From Perca fluviatilis (lineage: Eukaryota; Chordata; Actinopteri; Perciformes; Percidae), in assembly GCF_010015445.1 (NCBI RefSeq), contig NC_053119.1:23869883-23933882 (forward strand): a stretch of 64,000 bases of DNA. The letters are read 5' to 3'. The translations under genes and the position numbers were made by a program. The notes under the pieces were generated by a model that worked only from the letters and a program-made list of their open reading frames with translations, was not told where the DNA came from and did not search any database. Shown here one piece after another: positions 1 through 11,055 of the stretch. The first letter of the stretch is position 1, and the number at the start of each line of letters is the position of its first letter.

Positions 1-124
1 AGAATTAGTTGACTTTACTAGAAATTTGCATGGAAATCCGTTGCCTTAAACCAAGTTTTTACACAAGGTGAAACTTAACAGGTCACGCTGTATTAACACA
101 GAACGGTAAGTTGATACTGTAGAC

Positions 125-1031
125 CAGTGTTGGGGGTAACGCGTTACAGTAACGTAACTACTTTTTTCGGGGAAAAGTAAAGTAACGCGTTACTACTGAA
201 AATTTGGTAACGAAACGTAGTTCCTTTTTCAATTCGGCGCAATGTTACTTTTCCCAGGGACAGAGTTGACAGCGACACTGCCTTCTCAGCTGCACGCTCA
301 CAAGCTCCACAAGGTACGTGACAGAGGCTGGTAGTAGCGGAGCAATGGTGCAGCCAACGCTAGCTAACTTTTGAGAGCGTTTTTAGCTTCGTGTTTTTTT
401 ACTGGACGGCGCTCTGAGCGGAGAGCTATGCCACTACATCGCTGAGGACTGGCAGTTAAATCGGCCGTCCTACAAACAGAGCATGCCAGGCAGACACAAA
501 GCTGACAACCTCACAGATGGATGCCGTGGAGATGGGCTCATACATAGACTAGGCTACACGCTATGGACTTGTATCGGTCGCACGGACACGCAAGGACTTC
601 CAGAAAAGAGGCTGCATGTGTCTATGACAATGCACGGACCATCATGGCTGTGCGACCAGTACTACAAGTAGATTAGATTAGATTACACATTAACACTGTG
701 TAACACCGATGACCTGCCGATGTGCATTCAACCCGCGCTGGACTCGTTCATAATGAATCAGCCGTCACTCTTGTGAGTAGAGAATCTGCAATGTAGCCTA
801 GTTCAGGCACTTCACTGATAAACCATAGATTGGCTTTATGGTCAAAGATAGCTTTTGTATAATTAACTTCAGTCTCTGCCAGAGACACCTGCTTTTAAAA
901 GTAACGTAAAATTAACAAGTAAAGTAAAAAGTTACTTTCCATAGGGGGTAACTAAGTAAAGTAAAGGATTACTTTTTTAAGAAGTAACAACGAGCAAACA
1001 CTACTTTTTAAAAGTAACTTCCCCAACACTG
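125..1031. mobile_element. Non-autonomous hAT-type DNA transposon (MITE)
   Basis: The element begins CAGTGTTGGGG and ends CCCCAACACTG, a matching terminal inverted repeat. It is flanked by an exact 8-bp direct repeat, CTGTAGAC (117-124 and 1032-1039), the target duplication length of hAT transposases. Both subterminal regions are rich in GTAAC/GTTAC motifs, some joined as GTAACGCGTTAC. No transposase is recognisable inside; a 62-codon open frame at 483-671 resembles nothing I know. It was probably mobilised in trans by a hAT transposase. Confidence 0.9.
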
Positions 1032-1155
1032 CTGTAGACAAATCAACTTAACATTAGTAGTCATTAACAAAAATGTATTAGTAAACATAAATTATTTTCT
1101 CTTTTTTTTCTGGAGTCATATTGTAAGTTATGCTAAATGCTAAAATGTTAAGTTA

Positions 1156-1340
1156 AAGCTTTAGTGTGTAACTTTTTATATTTCAGTAATGAGCATCCAT
1201 TACTTTTAAGCCATTGCCAAATGAGTTGCTACAGAGCTAATTAAGACTATCAGCTCCACAAAACTCTCTCTGTATTTCTCAGTATGGCTTTGTCCAGAAA
1301 CCGATGTGTCCAACGACTTTCGCATGCAAAAAATCGTTCG
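1156..1340. repeat. Dispersed repeat, copy A
   Basis: This stretch shares long matches with 6521-6650, including GCCATTGCCAAATGAGTTG and CTATCAGCTCCACAAAACTC. After the second copy resumes at 8285 the two match again around TTTCGCATGCA. It is an interspersed repeat of unknown class; no target duplication was identified. Confidence 0.7.
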
Positions 1341-1827
1341 GTCTCATCATGGTACAACAATAAATGTAGATAAACATGAACACTAAACATAACATAAATA
1401 ATATAATAGATAACATAAATGCACACCCAAAACATTAACAGAACATTATTAAAACACACTTTAACTAGGACAGAACACTTTCAGAACATATATGTTTTTC
1501 CCATGAGCCTTTGTATCGCTTCAGGTAGAACCCCATACTGCCAATTTAACATCCTTAGTTATCTGCTTAATATGATCTGTGCACTGCATACTTAAGCTGA
1601 TTATTACAAACAACTAATATGATTTAGCAATGTTTTTCAACAAAACATGAAAGAACACGTAGTGACCACTAAAAGTTTAATTACAACTAAATCTGAGTTT
1701 ACAGTGTAGATAACATGGCATTCACAGAACAATTAATCATAGAGTCATGTAAATTAACTATTAAAAACCCTCTGATATGGCATGTCTATTTTCCCTAAAC
1801 TGACAGCACCTGTTGTTACCATGGTAG
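1341..1827. other. Unassigned AT-rich intergenic sequence
   Basis: AT-rich sequence without a recognisable gene, RNA or element boundary. Short open frames here have no family resemblance. Confidence 0.5.
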
Positions 1828-1996
1828 TCTCGCATTGCCAGACCTATCTCCACAGCGCTGTGGAGTAAGGTCTAGCTGCACCACACATACATTCTATGAT
1901 AAGAAAATTAAAAACGCTTTTGTTTGTTTTCATTTCTTTAAACCAATCATAATCGTCTTGGAAAGGAACTTGTTTTGGTGGAACATTTGCATCCCA
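1828..1996. repeat. Interspersed repeat beginning AGTCTCGCATTGCCAGACC
   Basis: It starts with AGTCTCGCATTGCCAGACC followed by a small GCGCTGT dyad, and later holds TTTCTTTAAACCAATCA. The same modules appear in opposite orientation at about 56930-57076 in a fanci intron. This copy is shorter and diverged. I know the pattern as a common fish DNA repeat but cannot give its family name. Confidence 0.65.
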
Positions 1997-4207
1997 CAAA
2001 AGAAAACGTCACATACTGTACAATATTGAATGAAGGTAACTGTTCACACAATACAGCAATGTGAGCTATTTAAATTAGCTGGGTACATTGTTAAAGGGAA
2101 TTTGCTCTTACCAGTGTAACGTGATCGCTGTGTGTACTTCATCCATAGCAATTCTGCCAATCAGTCCCAAAATGTCCCAGTTAGATAGTTAATACCTTAA
2201 ACATATTCTTTGTAAATCTTTACAATCATTACCCGAAAGAACCAAGCAGGCCTGTCTTTATGCACAATCCAAATCTTCTTCAAAATCTGGCATTTTCAGC
2301 ATGAAGCTGGCGAAGGGACTTTGAGAACAGCAACACAGAGAAAAAACAATTCCTAAACAAAATCTGCTGTACTGACTACAACTTAAAACTTGCAACTTGA
2401 TAACTTGTGATTTAGTGCTAAAGTATGTGCAGACTTTTTACCTGATGAAGGACACCTTGAATGGCATGAACCCGCTTATATCATGGTCACTTGCCAAATA
2501 CAATTTGGACCATTTATTTATATTTGAATGCGTTTTACAATCAAAATCTAAAGTTTTTTCAAACATTAACTCTGTTTCCCTGGTAACACCTGAGGGTTTG
2601 ACTAATACTTGGAACAATTATTCCCATCCCATAAGGTTCTTCTGCAATCCAAATGTTGTTCACTGCTCCAGTGAATAGAATGGATCTTAACTACAACTTG
2701 CCATGCTTGGCAACGGGAGATATTTGTAGTTCGCTCAGCTCATAGAACCTCAGACAGCTAACGCTACGTGCCAGAAAGCTAACATTATGCTAGCAAGATT
2801 CAAAGTCAATAACATTGTGTACGGTTGACAATCAGTAAATATAATTTGAAAGTATGTTCACCAACAAGATAAGCTATCTATTCAGCCATGTCATTGTCCC
2901 TAAATCAATAAAGACTTTCACGAACAAATGATACGCCATGTGTACTTTTGGCCGCAGCCTGAAGTAGTGGATGAGCAGACGTGATGAGAGATGATCGCTG
3001 TGAAACAAAGTCAGTTCAGTGGGGCAGTGTAACTCACTTCTTGCAGCGTGTGTGTTAGCGCCATCATGTGGTGTTCAGAGGATGAGGCACTGAAGGACTA
3101 CACTCAGTGTTGGAAATAAGATATTCAGATGTTTTTCTTCATTTAATGTAGCGCATTAATGTAGTAGGTGTCCTATATCACTTTTTAATGGACACCCTGC
3201 AGGCAATCAGAATTGAGTATTTACCCAGACTATGGTATAAATATTGTTGATTTGTTGTTCTGTATTTTCAGCTTGAGCACCTGATGTTTGCAATATAATG
3301 AGGAGTGAAGGATAGTGGGAGTATAGGCAGGCATTTATGCAATATTTCAGTATTCCAATATTCATGTCTTGGGGTGTGTGTGTGTGTTGGGGGGGGGGGG
3401 CTGGTTCAATCCCCAAAATCTTTATAGCATTTTTGTCCAGCATGATAAGCACCATTCCCAAAGTGAGGGAGGCAACAGATGGAGAGATGTTTGCATTCCG
3501 GAGCAGTTGGAGAGAACAAGACACCAGATGCTTTGCTTTATTTGTACGTGTTCGCTCGGTCATTTGGAGGTATGGTAGTCCAAGCAGGACAAAGAGCCAA
3601 GGCCAAATATGTTGGCTTTGTAGGGACAACAGCTGGGAGGAAAAACCAGGAAGGCGCTCCACTTCATTAAAGACCCAGCAGGAGAGCAGCAGAGCTTTTC
3701 TAGCTCTCCTCACACGCTCCATCACTTCACTCCTCCCTCCTGTCTGTCATTACATACATAATACACGCCTTCCCTTACCAGTCTAAGTTAGGTGCATGAA
3801 CTGAAAATATGGAGAGTCCATTCCCACTTATATTATTTGTCTAATTTTTATTTACTTTATTTATAAAACCACCTTATAGTTAGTTTTTTTTTATGACATT
3901 CATGCCTAATGTTATTATTTTTGTTTCTTAATGTCGACTCTAATGTTCCATCTCTTAATATCAGTGTGTTAGAGGGCTGAGAAATAGTAAAATTTCCACT
4001 AAGATGGATAATAAAGTTGTATAGTATTGATTTCCAAAAAAGACCTTTTCTATATCAGTACAACACTGTATGGTCATGTAATAGCAATTCTGTAAAAGCG
4101 TTATTTTATCAACCATAGAGTTAACTCACTGTGAACAATTTTCATCAGTAAAATAATACATTTTAATCAAATATCATTTGTTAATACTTTGTATATTAAG
4201 AGTGTCA

Positions 4208-4208
<1 letters not shown>
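1997..4208. other. Unassigned intergenic sequence
   Basis: No gene supported. It holds a short GT run with a ten-G tract near 3373-3401. The overlapping open frames at 3207-3786 on both strands lack family resemblance or credible splice context. Confidence 0.45.

Positions 4209-4250
<42 letters not shown>
4209..4250. repeat. (ATCT)n microsatellite
   Basis: About ten perfect ATCT units. Confidence 0.95.
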
Positions 4251-4582
4251 ACTTTAGATAGAGCTAATAAGCTCTGTGACTTCTAAGCTCTTCTTATCCT
4301 CCTACAGTGTGAAAGTGTTCTCCAGTGCTCTCCAGTAGCAGCTACACTAATCTCCTTCACAGTGGAGCCCTGCAACGACTGATCAGCTGCATCAGGATGT
4401 CACCTTCTAAAAAAAATTGTTTGTCTATGTGAGTAAGCTCACATTTTAGTACTAGTTTAGTTGAGTTGTTTCTCCTTCTCTCCTCATCTGGCTGATTTCC
4501 TGCAGATATGGCCCTGCTATATGGAAAAAACACCACCGCACACTCATCACTAAGCAGCCAGTTGTGTCTACAAGTCCAATAA

Positions 4583-4583
<1 letters not shown>

Positions 4584-4627
<44 letters not shown>
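4584..4627. repeat. Poly(A) tract, 44 A
   Basis: Uninterrupted A run followed by TTAATAAAAAATTTTTTAAAC. It may be a retroposon tail, but no retroposon body was recognised upstream. The phenylalanine-rich open frames on the minus strand are artefacts of this run. Confidence 0.9.
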
Positions 4628-4635
<8 letters not shown>

Positions 4636-5551
4636 AAATTTTTTAAACAAAAACCCCCCATAATTAGCAGTCACTTCATGATTTGCTTGTTCTGTGAGTG
4701 ATGGACAGATCCCCCCTCAGCACCACAAAAGAAAACACCTGTTAGAATCTGCTTAATCCTAGAGAGCAGCCCTGCTCTTTGGGCTCTTGGGGGCCCCATC
4801 TAATCCGCACAAGGGCACTGGGCCAAGGCCAGGACAGATTAGACCCCCATCATCCATCTCTCTATCCATGCACACACACCTCCAAGTCTACCCCGTATAA
4901 CGAGTGTTTGAATCGGCCCCTTAATCCTTGGACTCGGTGGAGTCCTCCACCCAGCACACAGCCTCCTTCCCCCTCAGCCCAAACCTAATCTCCATGCATC
5001 CCCTTCATACACACCCGCAGACCTGGCCCAGCCCAGCCCAGCTCAGCTTCACCCCCTTCCATCTCCTTTCCCCCAGTGGGACTGAAAGCCCATTGATTTG
5101 TTGATTTCTCTTCTTTTGTCTGCGGCCGGCCGAGTGTTAACAGGACATCCAGGGTCCGGGGCCCAGTGCCAGGACTTTTGGCATGGGAGATTAAGGTCCT
5201 GATCTGGGCATCTGTCACTGCCCTGTCCCCCTTCTCCCTTGTGGCTCTGGGAGAGGCCTTTCCTTCCATCATTTTCAGTACAAATGTGCTGCTTTAGCTG
5301 CAAACTGATTTCAACCAAGAAGAGATAAGTTTTGCTAAGAGAAGAGATAGACTGTTTACAGATGAAAAGATAATTTAAAAACACAATAATAATAATAATA
5401 ATTATTATTATTAATAATTAATAATAATAATTTAAATTGCACTTGACCGACTAGTTTTGAGTGTGTCATTTGCATATAGATACACTAAAGACACACACAC
5501 GCACGCACGCACGCACACCCACACGCACAAATAAAACGGTATATATGCCAT

Positions 5552-5590
<39 letters not shown>

Positions 5591-5802
5591 TAAAACAATA
5601 ATAGGAACTATGAATTTAGGTGTGGTAATGATAATCTGAAATGAGAGATATGTCCAAAGACCATGAACTTCATGATTTGGAGAGGAGATCAAGGTGATGA
5701 GTATCACTATACAGTATATTAGTTTGGCTTAGCTTCAATGCTAGAGAAACAACACTAGTTGTAATTTTTTTGTATATTTATGTATGTACTTACCATTATA
5801 TT
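4628..5802. other. Unassigned intergenic sequence with microsatellites
   Basis: No gene recognised. The stretch 4750-5280 is GC-richer and its short open frames have no family resemblance. An AT-only alternating AAT/ATT tract lies at about 5383-5433, and CA arrays lie at about 5492-5527 and 5554-5584. Confidence 0.5.
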
Positions 5803-6428
5803 GGTGCGTTCTTTTTGTCTTGTAATCGCGACTAGTAGCTCGAGTGTGACGTCACATCCATGTCGAAAAACGAATAACCGCGGGTTGTTGCGAGAAAAGA
5901 TGGATTTTTGTAACATTTTTAGTAACATTTAGGATTCTATTCACCCAGTTATTGACATATTACACAAATATATTTCACAGTTTGATACATGAAAATTACG
6001 TTTTGATTAACGTTAACGTTAGGCTACTGCTCTGCTTTCTGCTCAAGACTCTGCTTAAAGCCATTGTTGTCATATAGCAACCGAGCGTCTCTAGCCAATT
6101 TCAGCTGCACAAGCTACAAAATAACTAATTAGTCGGTATTTAACTCATAATAAGACTGTAGCAACATGCCTATAGATAGAAGTATACAGTGCTATGTGTA
6201 CGACTTCTTCATTTGGTTACAACAAAGACAAAAGTGCTTAAAATTGTAGAAAACCACAATGTTTACTACGTGTGATGCATGACGTAGCCATCTTTGAAAG
6301 TGAACTCGGGGTCCTCTGAGTTCAGACGACTTGACAAGTCGTATATACGGCGTTCTTTTTGCAACTTCCGGTTCGTAACTCCGCAAAACGACCCGTAAAT
6401 CGACTTCGGTGGACAAAAAGAACACACC
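5803..6428. mobile_element. Probable non-autonomous DNA transposon with terminal inverted repeats
   Basis: The left end GGTGCGTTCTTTTTGTC and the reverse complement of the right end, GGTGTGTTCTTTTTGTC, match at 16 of 17 positions. The interior has no recognised coding region. No clean target duplication is visible (flanks ATATT and ATAAC), so the superfamily is unassigned. Confidence 0.6.
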
Positions 6429-6651
6429 ATAACTATGTCAGTAGGGGTCATCATAAAACAAAGAAAAGTCTCACATATATGCTTTACATCCAGTACGTTA
6501 ACATTTCCATGGTGACTTTAAAGCTATAGTGCGCAACTATTTTATATTATTGAACGTCTGTTACATTCAAGCCATTGCCAAATGAGTTGATACAAAGCTA
6601 ATTAAGACTATCAGCTCCACAAAACTCTCTCTGTATTTCTCAGTATGGCTA

Positions 6652-8282
6652 CAGTGCCTTGCGAAAGTATTCGGCCCCCTTGAACGTTTCGACCTTTTGC
6701 CACATTTCAGGCCTCAAACATAAAGATATAAAACTGTAATTTTTTGTGAAGAATCAACAACAAGTGGGTCCCAATTATGAAGTGGAACGAAATTCATTGG
6801 CTATTTCAAACTTTTTTAACAAATAAAAAACTGAAAAAGTGGGCGTGCAAAATTATTCAGCCCCTTTACTTTCAGTGCAGCAAACTCTCTCCAGAAGTTC
6901 AGTGAGGATCTCTGAATGATCCAATGTTGACCTAAATGACTAATGATGATAAATAGAATCCAGCTGTGTGTAATCAAGTCTCCGTATAAATGCACCTGCT
7001 CTGTGATAGTCTCAGAGGTCCGTGTAAAGCGCAGAGAGCATCATGAAGAACAAGGAACACACCAGGCAGGTCCGAGATACTGTTGTGGAGAAGTTGAAAG
7101 CCGGATTTGGATACAAAAAGATTTCCCAAGCTTTAAACATCCCAAGGAGCACTGTGCAAGCGATAATATTGAAATGGAAGGAGTATCAGACCACTACAAA
7201 TCTACGAAGACCCGGCCATCCCTCTAAACTTTCAGCTCATACAATGAGAAGACTGATCAGAGATGCAGCCAAGAGGCCCATGATCACTCTGGATGAACTG
7301 CAGAGATCTACAGCTGAGGTGGGAGACTCTGTCCATAGGACAACAATCAGTCGTATAACTGCACAAATCTGGCCTTTATGGAAGAGTGGCAAGAAGAAAG
7401 CCATTTCTTAAAGATATCCATAAAAAGTGTCGTTTAAAGTTTGCCAAAAGCCACCTGGGAGACACACCAAACATGTGGAAGAAGGTGCTGTGGTCAGATG
7501 AAACCAAAATCGAACTTTTTGGCAACAATGCAAAACGTTATGTTTGGCGTAAAAGCAACACAGCTCATCACCCTGAACACACCATCCCCACTGTCAAACA
7601 TGGTGGTGGAAGCATCATGGTTTGGGCCTGCTTTTCTTCAGCAGGGACAGGGAAGATGGTTAAAATTGATGGGAAGATGGATGGAGCCAAATACAGGACC
7701 ATTCTGGAAGAAAACCTGATGGAGTCTGCAAAAGACCTGAGACTGGGACGGAGATTTGTCTTCCAACAAGACAATGATCCAAAACATAAAGCAAAATCTA
7801 CAATGGAATGGTTCACAAATAAACATATCCAGGTGTTAGAATGGCCAAGTCAAAGTCCAGACCTGAATCCAATCGAGAATCTGTGGAAAGAACTGAAAAC
7901 TGCTGTTCACAAACGCTCTCCATCCAACCTCACTGAGCTCGAGCTGTTTTGCAAGGAGGAATGGGCAAAAATGTCAGTCTCTCGATGTGCAAAACTGATA
8001 GAGACATACCCCAAGCGACTTACAGCTGTAATCGCAGCAAAAGGTGGCGCTACAAAGTATTAACTTAAGGGGGCTGATTAATTTTGCACGCCCAATATTT
8101 CAGTTTTTTATTTGTTTAAAAGGTTTGAAATATCCAATAAATTTTGTTCCACTTCATGATTGTGTCCCACTTGTTGTTGATTCTTCACAAAAAAATACAG
8201 TTTTATATCTTTATGTTTGAGGCCTGAAATGTGGCAAAAGGTCGAAAAGTTCAAGGGGGCCGAATACTTTCGCAAGGCACTG
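6652..8282 (+). mobile_element. Tc1/mariner transposon, nearly full length
   Basis: The 1631-bp element has ends CAGTGCCTTGCGAAAGTATT and its near-complement, flanked by the TA target duplication (6650-6651 and 8283-8284). The terminal inverted repeats are long, roughly 200 bp, and remain highly similar. A single transposase gene occupies the centre. Near-identical ends, clean TA flanks and only one obvious coding break suggest a relatively recent insertion. Without an intact transposase it could move only in trans. Confidence 0.95.
7043..8063 (+). pseudogene. Tc1 transposase, inactivated by one frameshift
   Basis: This encodes a Tc1-type transposase of about 340 residues, the cut-and-paste DDE enzyme of the surrounding element. 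The N-terminal part (from 7043) has the paired helix-turn-helix DNA-binding region with IPRSTVQAII and the linker LRRPGHPSKLS. The C-terminal part (frame of 7386-8063) has the catalytic core: WSDETKIELFG (first Asp), QQDNDPKHKA (second Asp) and SPDLNPIENLWKELK (third acidic residue, Glu). One extra A in a run at 7357-7358 shifts the frame between ISR and the expected HKSGLYGR, so a full enzyme is not produced. No other stop is seen, so decay has only begun. Confidence 0.93.
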
Positions 8283-8345
8283 TATGTTTAGAAAGTGGTG
8301 TAGTCCGGCGATTTTCGCATGCAGAAGCTTGAGTGAAGATGATTA

Positions 8346-9970
8346 CCTCTTCTGAAGAGTCCATCATGTTTTTCAATCCTCCGTGTCCTCCTTGGTTACT
8401 AGCAACTGTATGGATGAGGGGTGGGGGATCACAGAATGCTTGCATCATGTGGATGCAACAACAGTGTTGTCATTACTTAGAAATTCCTAATTGGGACACA
8501 GAATCTATATGCACTATAACACATTTTAATATAATATGAGGTAAATATAAAAATATGTAAACTGTCTAGATACAGCTACCTAACAACCTTATCAACATCA
8601 CAGAACACATGAAATGTGTATAAAACGTCATGAAGGCAGCCATGCTTCAAAACCAGCTGTTCACTTATACTATGTCTCCATCTAGTGGTGAGAAAGCTGT
8701 AGCATATAATTTTTCTCAGGTCAGGGAGGTTGAACATGAAAGTGCACACTGTAGGTTATCTTACAGTAATACACCAACTTAATGTTTATACTTGTATAAT
8801 TGCTTTTGTATGATATTGTGCCTTACAGCATTAACTTAAATATAAAGTAAAAATGTTGTCACAATTAACCGATTACCTACAAGCCAACACGAGAAAAAAG
8901 GTTGATATTAAGAATATAATGCATTTTGATTGTGGCATATAAGCAATGTTAAAGGATGATGGCATTAAACACATTTTAAACTGTTTAAAAAATGGATCAA
9001 AGTACAAAATGAGTATATTGATTTTTAGCTACTACGGGGTCAAATGTTTCAATACTTACTTTCTTTGATGCAGTTAGGGTTAGGGTTATTTCTGCTCTTG
9101 TTTTATTGCCTGTGTTCTCCAACATAAACTATTTTGAGAAGGGAAATATTTCTTCAACTGCATATTACCTGTCACAAGTGGAGTTTCATTACATTTGTTG
9201 ATGCTTATAACTCCATCTGGTGTTTGAAATGCCTGAGGGTGCTTGTTTTATAGCTATAGACAGAAATAGTTGGTAAAGCACAACCATGAAAAAAACAGCA
9301 ATACATTTATGCATAAAATATTGATCTAATTACACAACATGAGGCATTTCTGTAAAAGATTTAAATCAGAAAAAAACTAGTTTTGGTTTTATATGGCTTT
9401 TATTGAATAAGGCACATGGTAAAGTGAACTTTTTAAAGTATTCATACAATCTCATAGTCATTTTAAATGCTTTTTAGTATATAAAAACACCCAAACTGTT
9501 TTTGTGCGTCATACAGTAGATTAATGTACAGTTTCAAAATTGCAGTGAAATTTAAGTAAAGCAGCTCACCAACAAGGAATGACCCAACTGTTGATGACAA
9601 CAAACCACGATGAGTTTAGCTTATCTTTCAACGGCACCACTCAAACTCTGTTAACTCATTAACATCCAGCCATCAGTAATAAATCAACGACTTACAACTG
9701 CTATATAGAATGTGCGTATTTCGCTGTCAGAGATAGAGCATCTGGAAGACAATTTGGATGAAGTATCTCAAGACACAAATAACATGTTTCAAGGAGTCCC
9801 TGAAATAAGGAAAGAAAAATGATATTTTCCTTAATATGTCACAAATTTCATGGTTATTATACAAAGAGATTAAAATAATGTTGGGTTGGATTTCATAAGT
9901 GTTTATCTAATGTGAGAGTTGTAACTACAATATGACTTGTATACAAGGTGAGGTCCCTTACATAGACAGT
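8346..9970. other. Unassigned AT-rich sequence
   Basis: The first several hundred bases may belong to the older repeat carrying the Tc1 element; it contains CCATCTAGTGGTGAGAAAG near 8678. Beyond about 8760 the sequence is AT-rich, with no gene or RNA recognised. Confidence 0.45.
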
Positions 9971-9978
9971 ATACTGTC

Positions 9979-10521
9979 CAGTGGTGGAATATAACTAAGT
10001 ACATTTACTCAAGTACTGTACTTAAGTACAAATGTTGAGGTACTTGTACTTTACTTGAGTCTTTTGCCTTTTTCTATTTCTACTCCACTACATTTCAGAG
10101 AGAAATATTGTACTTTATACTCCACTACATTAATCTGACAACTTAAGTTACTAGTTACTTTACAAAATAAGATTTTTGCACACAAAACACATGTAGTTTA
10201 TAAAAGATGACAATAAAGTATCTTGAATCTGGAATGATTATAAATTAGACTACCCAACAATATAACGGCCTACAAGTCCAGCTGAAATGATTAGACTATT
10301 AAACACAGAACAGTTTGGATCGTTTCCAGTTTCTAAAATGTTAGGATTTTTCAGCATTGAGTACTTTTACTTTTAAGACTTTAAGTACATTTACCTGGTG
10401 ATACTTATGTACTTTTACTTAAGTAATATTTGCAATGCAGGACTTTTACTTGTAACAGAGTATTTTTACAGTATTAGTACTTTTACTTAAGTAAAGGATC
10501 TGAATACTTTTTCCACCACTG
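9979..10521. mobile_element. Non-autonomous hAT-type MITE
   Basis: The ends are CAGTGGTGGAA and TTCCACCACTG, flanked by the exact 8-bp duplication ATACTGTC (9971-9978 and 10522-10529). The subterminal regions carry many AAGTAC/GTACTT motifs (AAGTACATTTACT, CTTTTACTTAAGTA). There is no coding capacity. The insertion lies in a short perfect palindrome, described in the findings. Confidence 0.93.
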
Positions 10522-10540
10522 ATACTGTCTATGTAAGGGA

Positions 10541-11055
10541 ACTCAGTCCATGTTGGTGCTATAGGTAACATCTGGTTGAGTTTATATGTGCATGAGAGAT
10601 AAGGCAAAAATATTTTCTGGTTGACTTCTGAGCAGAGCCTGATGCTATGATGGCGTTTTAAACAACACTGTTTTTACCAGGTATTATGATGAAGACATTT
10701 AACATATGGAACTCATAATGTCGGATGCAGGGAGATATATAGAGGCAATGTCACAATGTTCTGTTGAGATGCTTTGTGTGCGTTGTCCTGTCTCTATGCA
10801 TGTATTCCCGGTACCGTGTCTGTATAATAAAAGCTGCATATAATAAAATCAGATTATTAATCTGAAGAGGTCCTAGTCTGTCATCTGTTTGGATGATCAT
10901 CAAACAACCCGATGACACCTGACAAGTGTGGTAAAATGAATAAAATAGTATGTATAATATCCCTAAACAAAGTTGCATTCCTAAGTAGCTCAATGTGAAC
11001 TTCAAGATAAGCAGAAGTTCCAGATTTCCAATGCTGAGAGTCTTGACTTCACCAA
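10541..11055. other. 3' flank of the Ldh2-family gene
   Basis: AT-rich sequence after the stop codon of the minus-strand dehydrogenase gene; it should contain its 3' UTR. On the minus strand an AATAAA lies near 10828. No separate gene recognised. Confidence 0.4.

Larger units (their letters stand above)
6516..8345. repeat. Dispersed repeat, copy B, split by the Tc1 insertion
   Basis: The left part (6516-6651) matches 1156-1290 and the right part (from 8285) continues it with TTTTCGCATGCA, as at 1317-1327. Removing 6652-8282 plus one TA restores an uninterrupted repeat, so the Tc1 element is younger. The right boundary is approximate. Confidence 0.7.

Noticed and set aside
483..671. 62-codon frame inside the first hAT MITE
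   Set aside because: No resemblance to a transposase or other protein; short enough to be chance.
3207..3786. Frames of 172 and 149 codons overlapping on opposite strands
   Set aside because: No recognisable family, no splice partners, and mutual overlap; likely chance in a GC-moderate stretch.
4357..4674. Phenylalanine-rich minus-strand frames
   Set aside because: Created by a 44-base A run on the plus strand.
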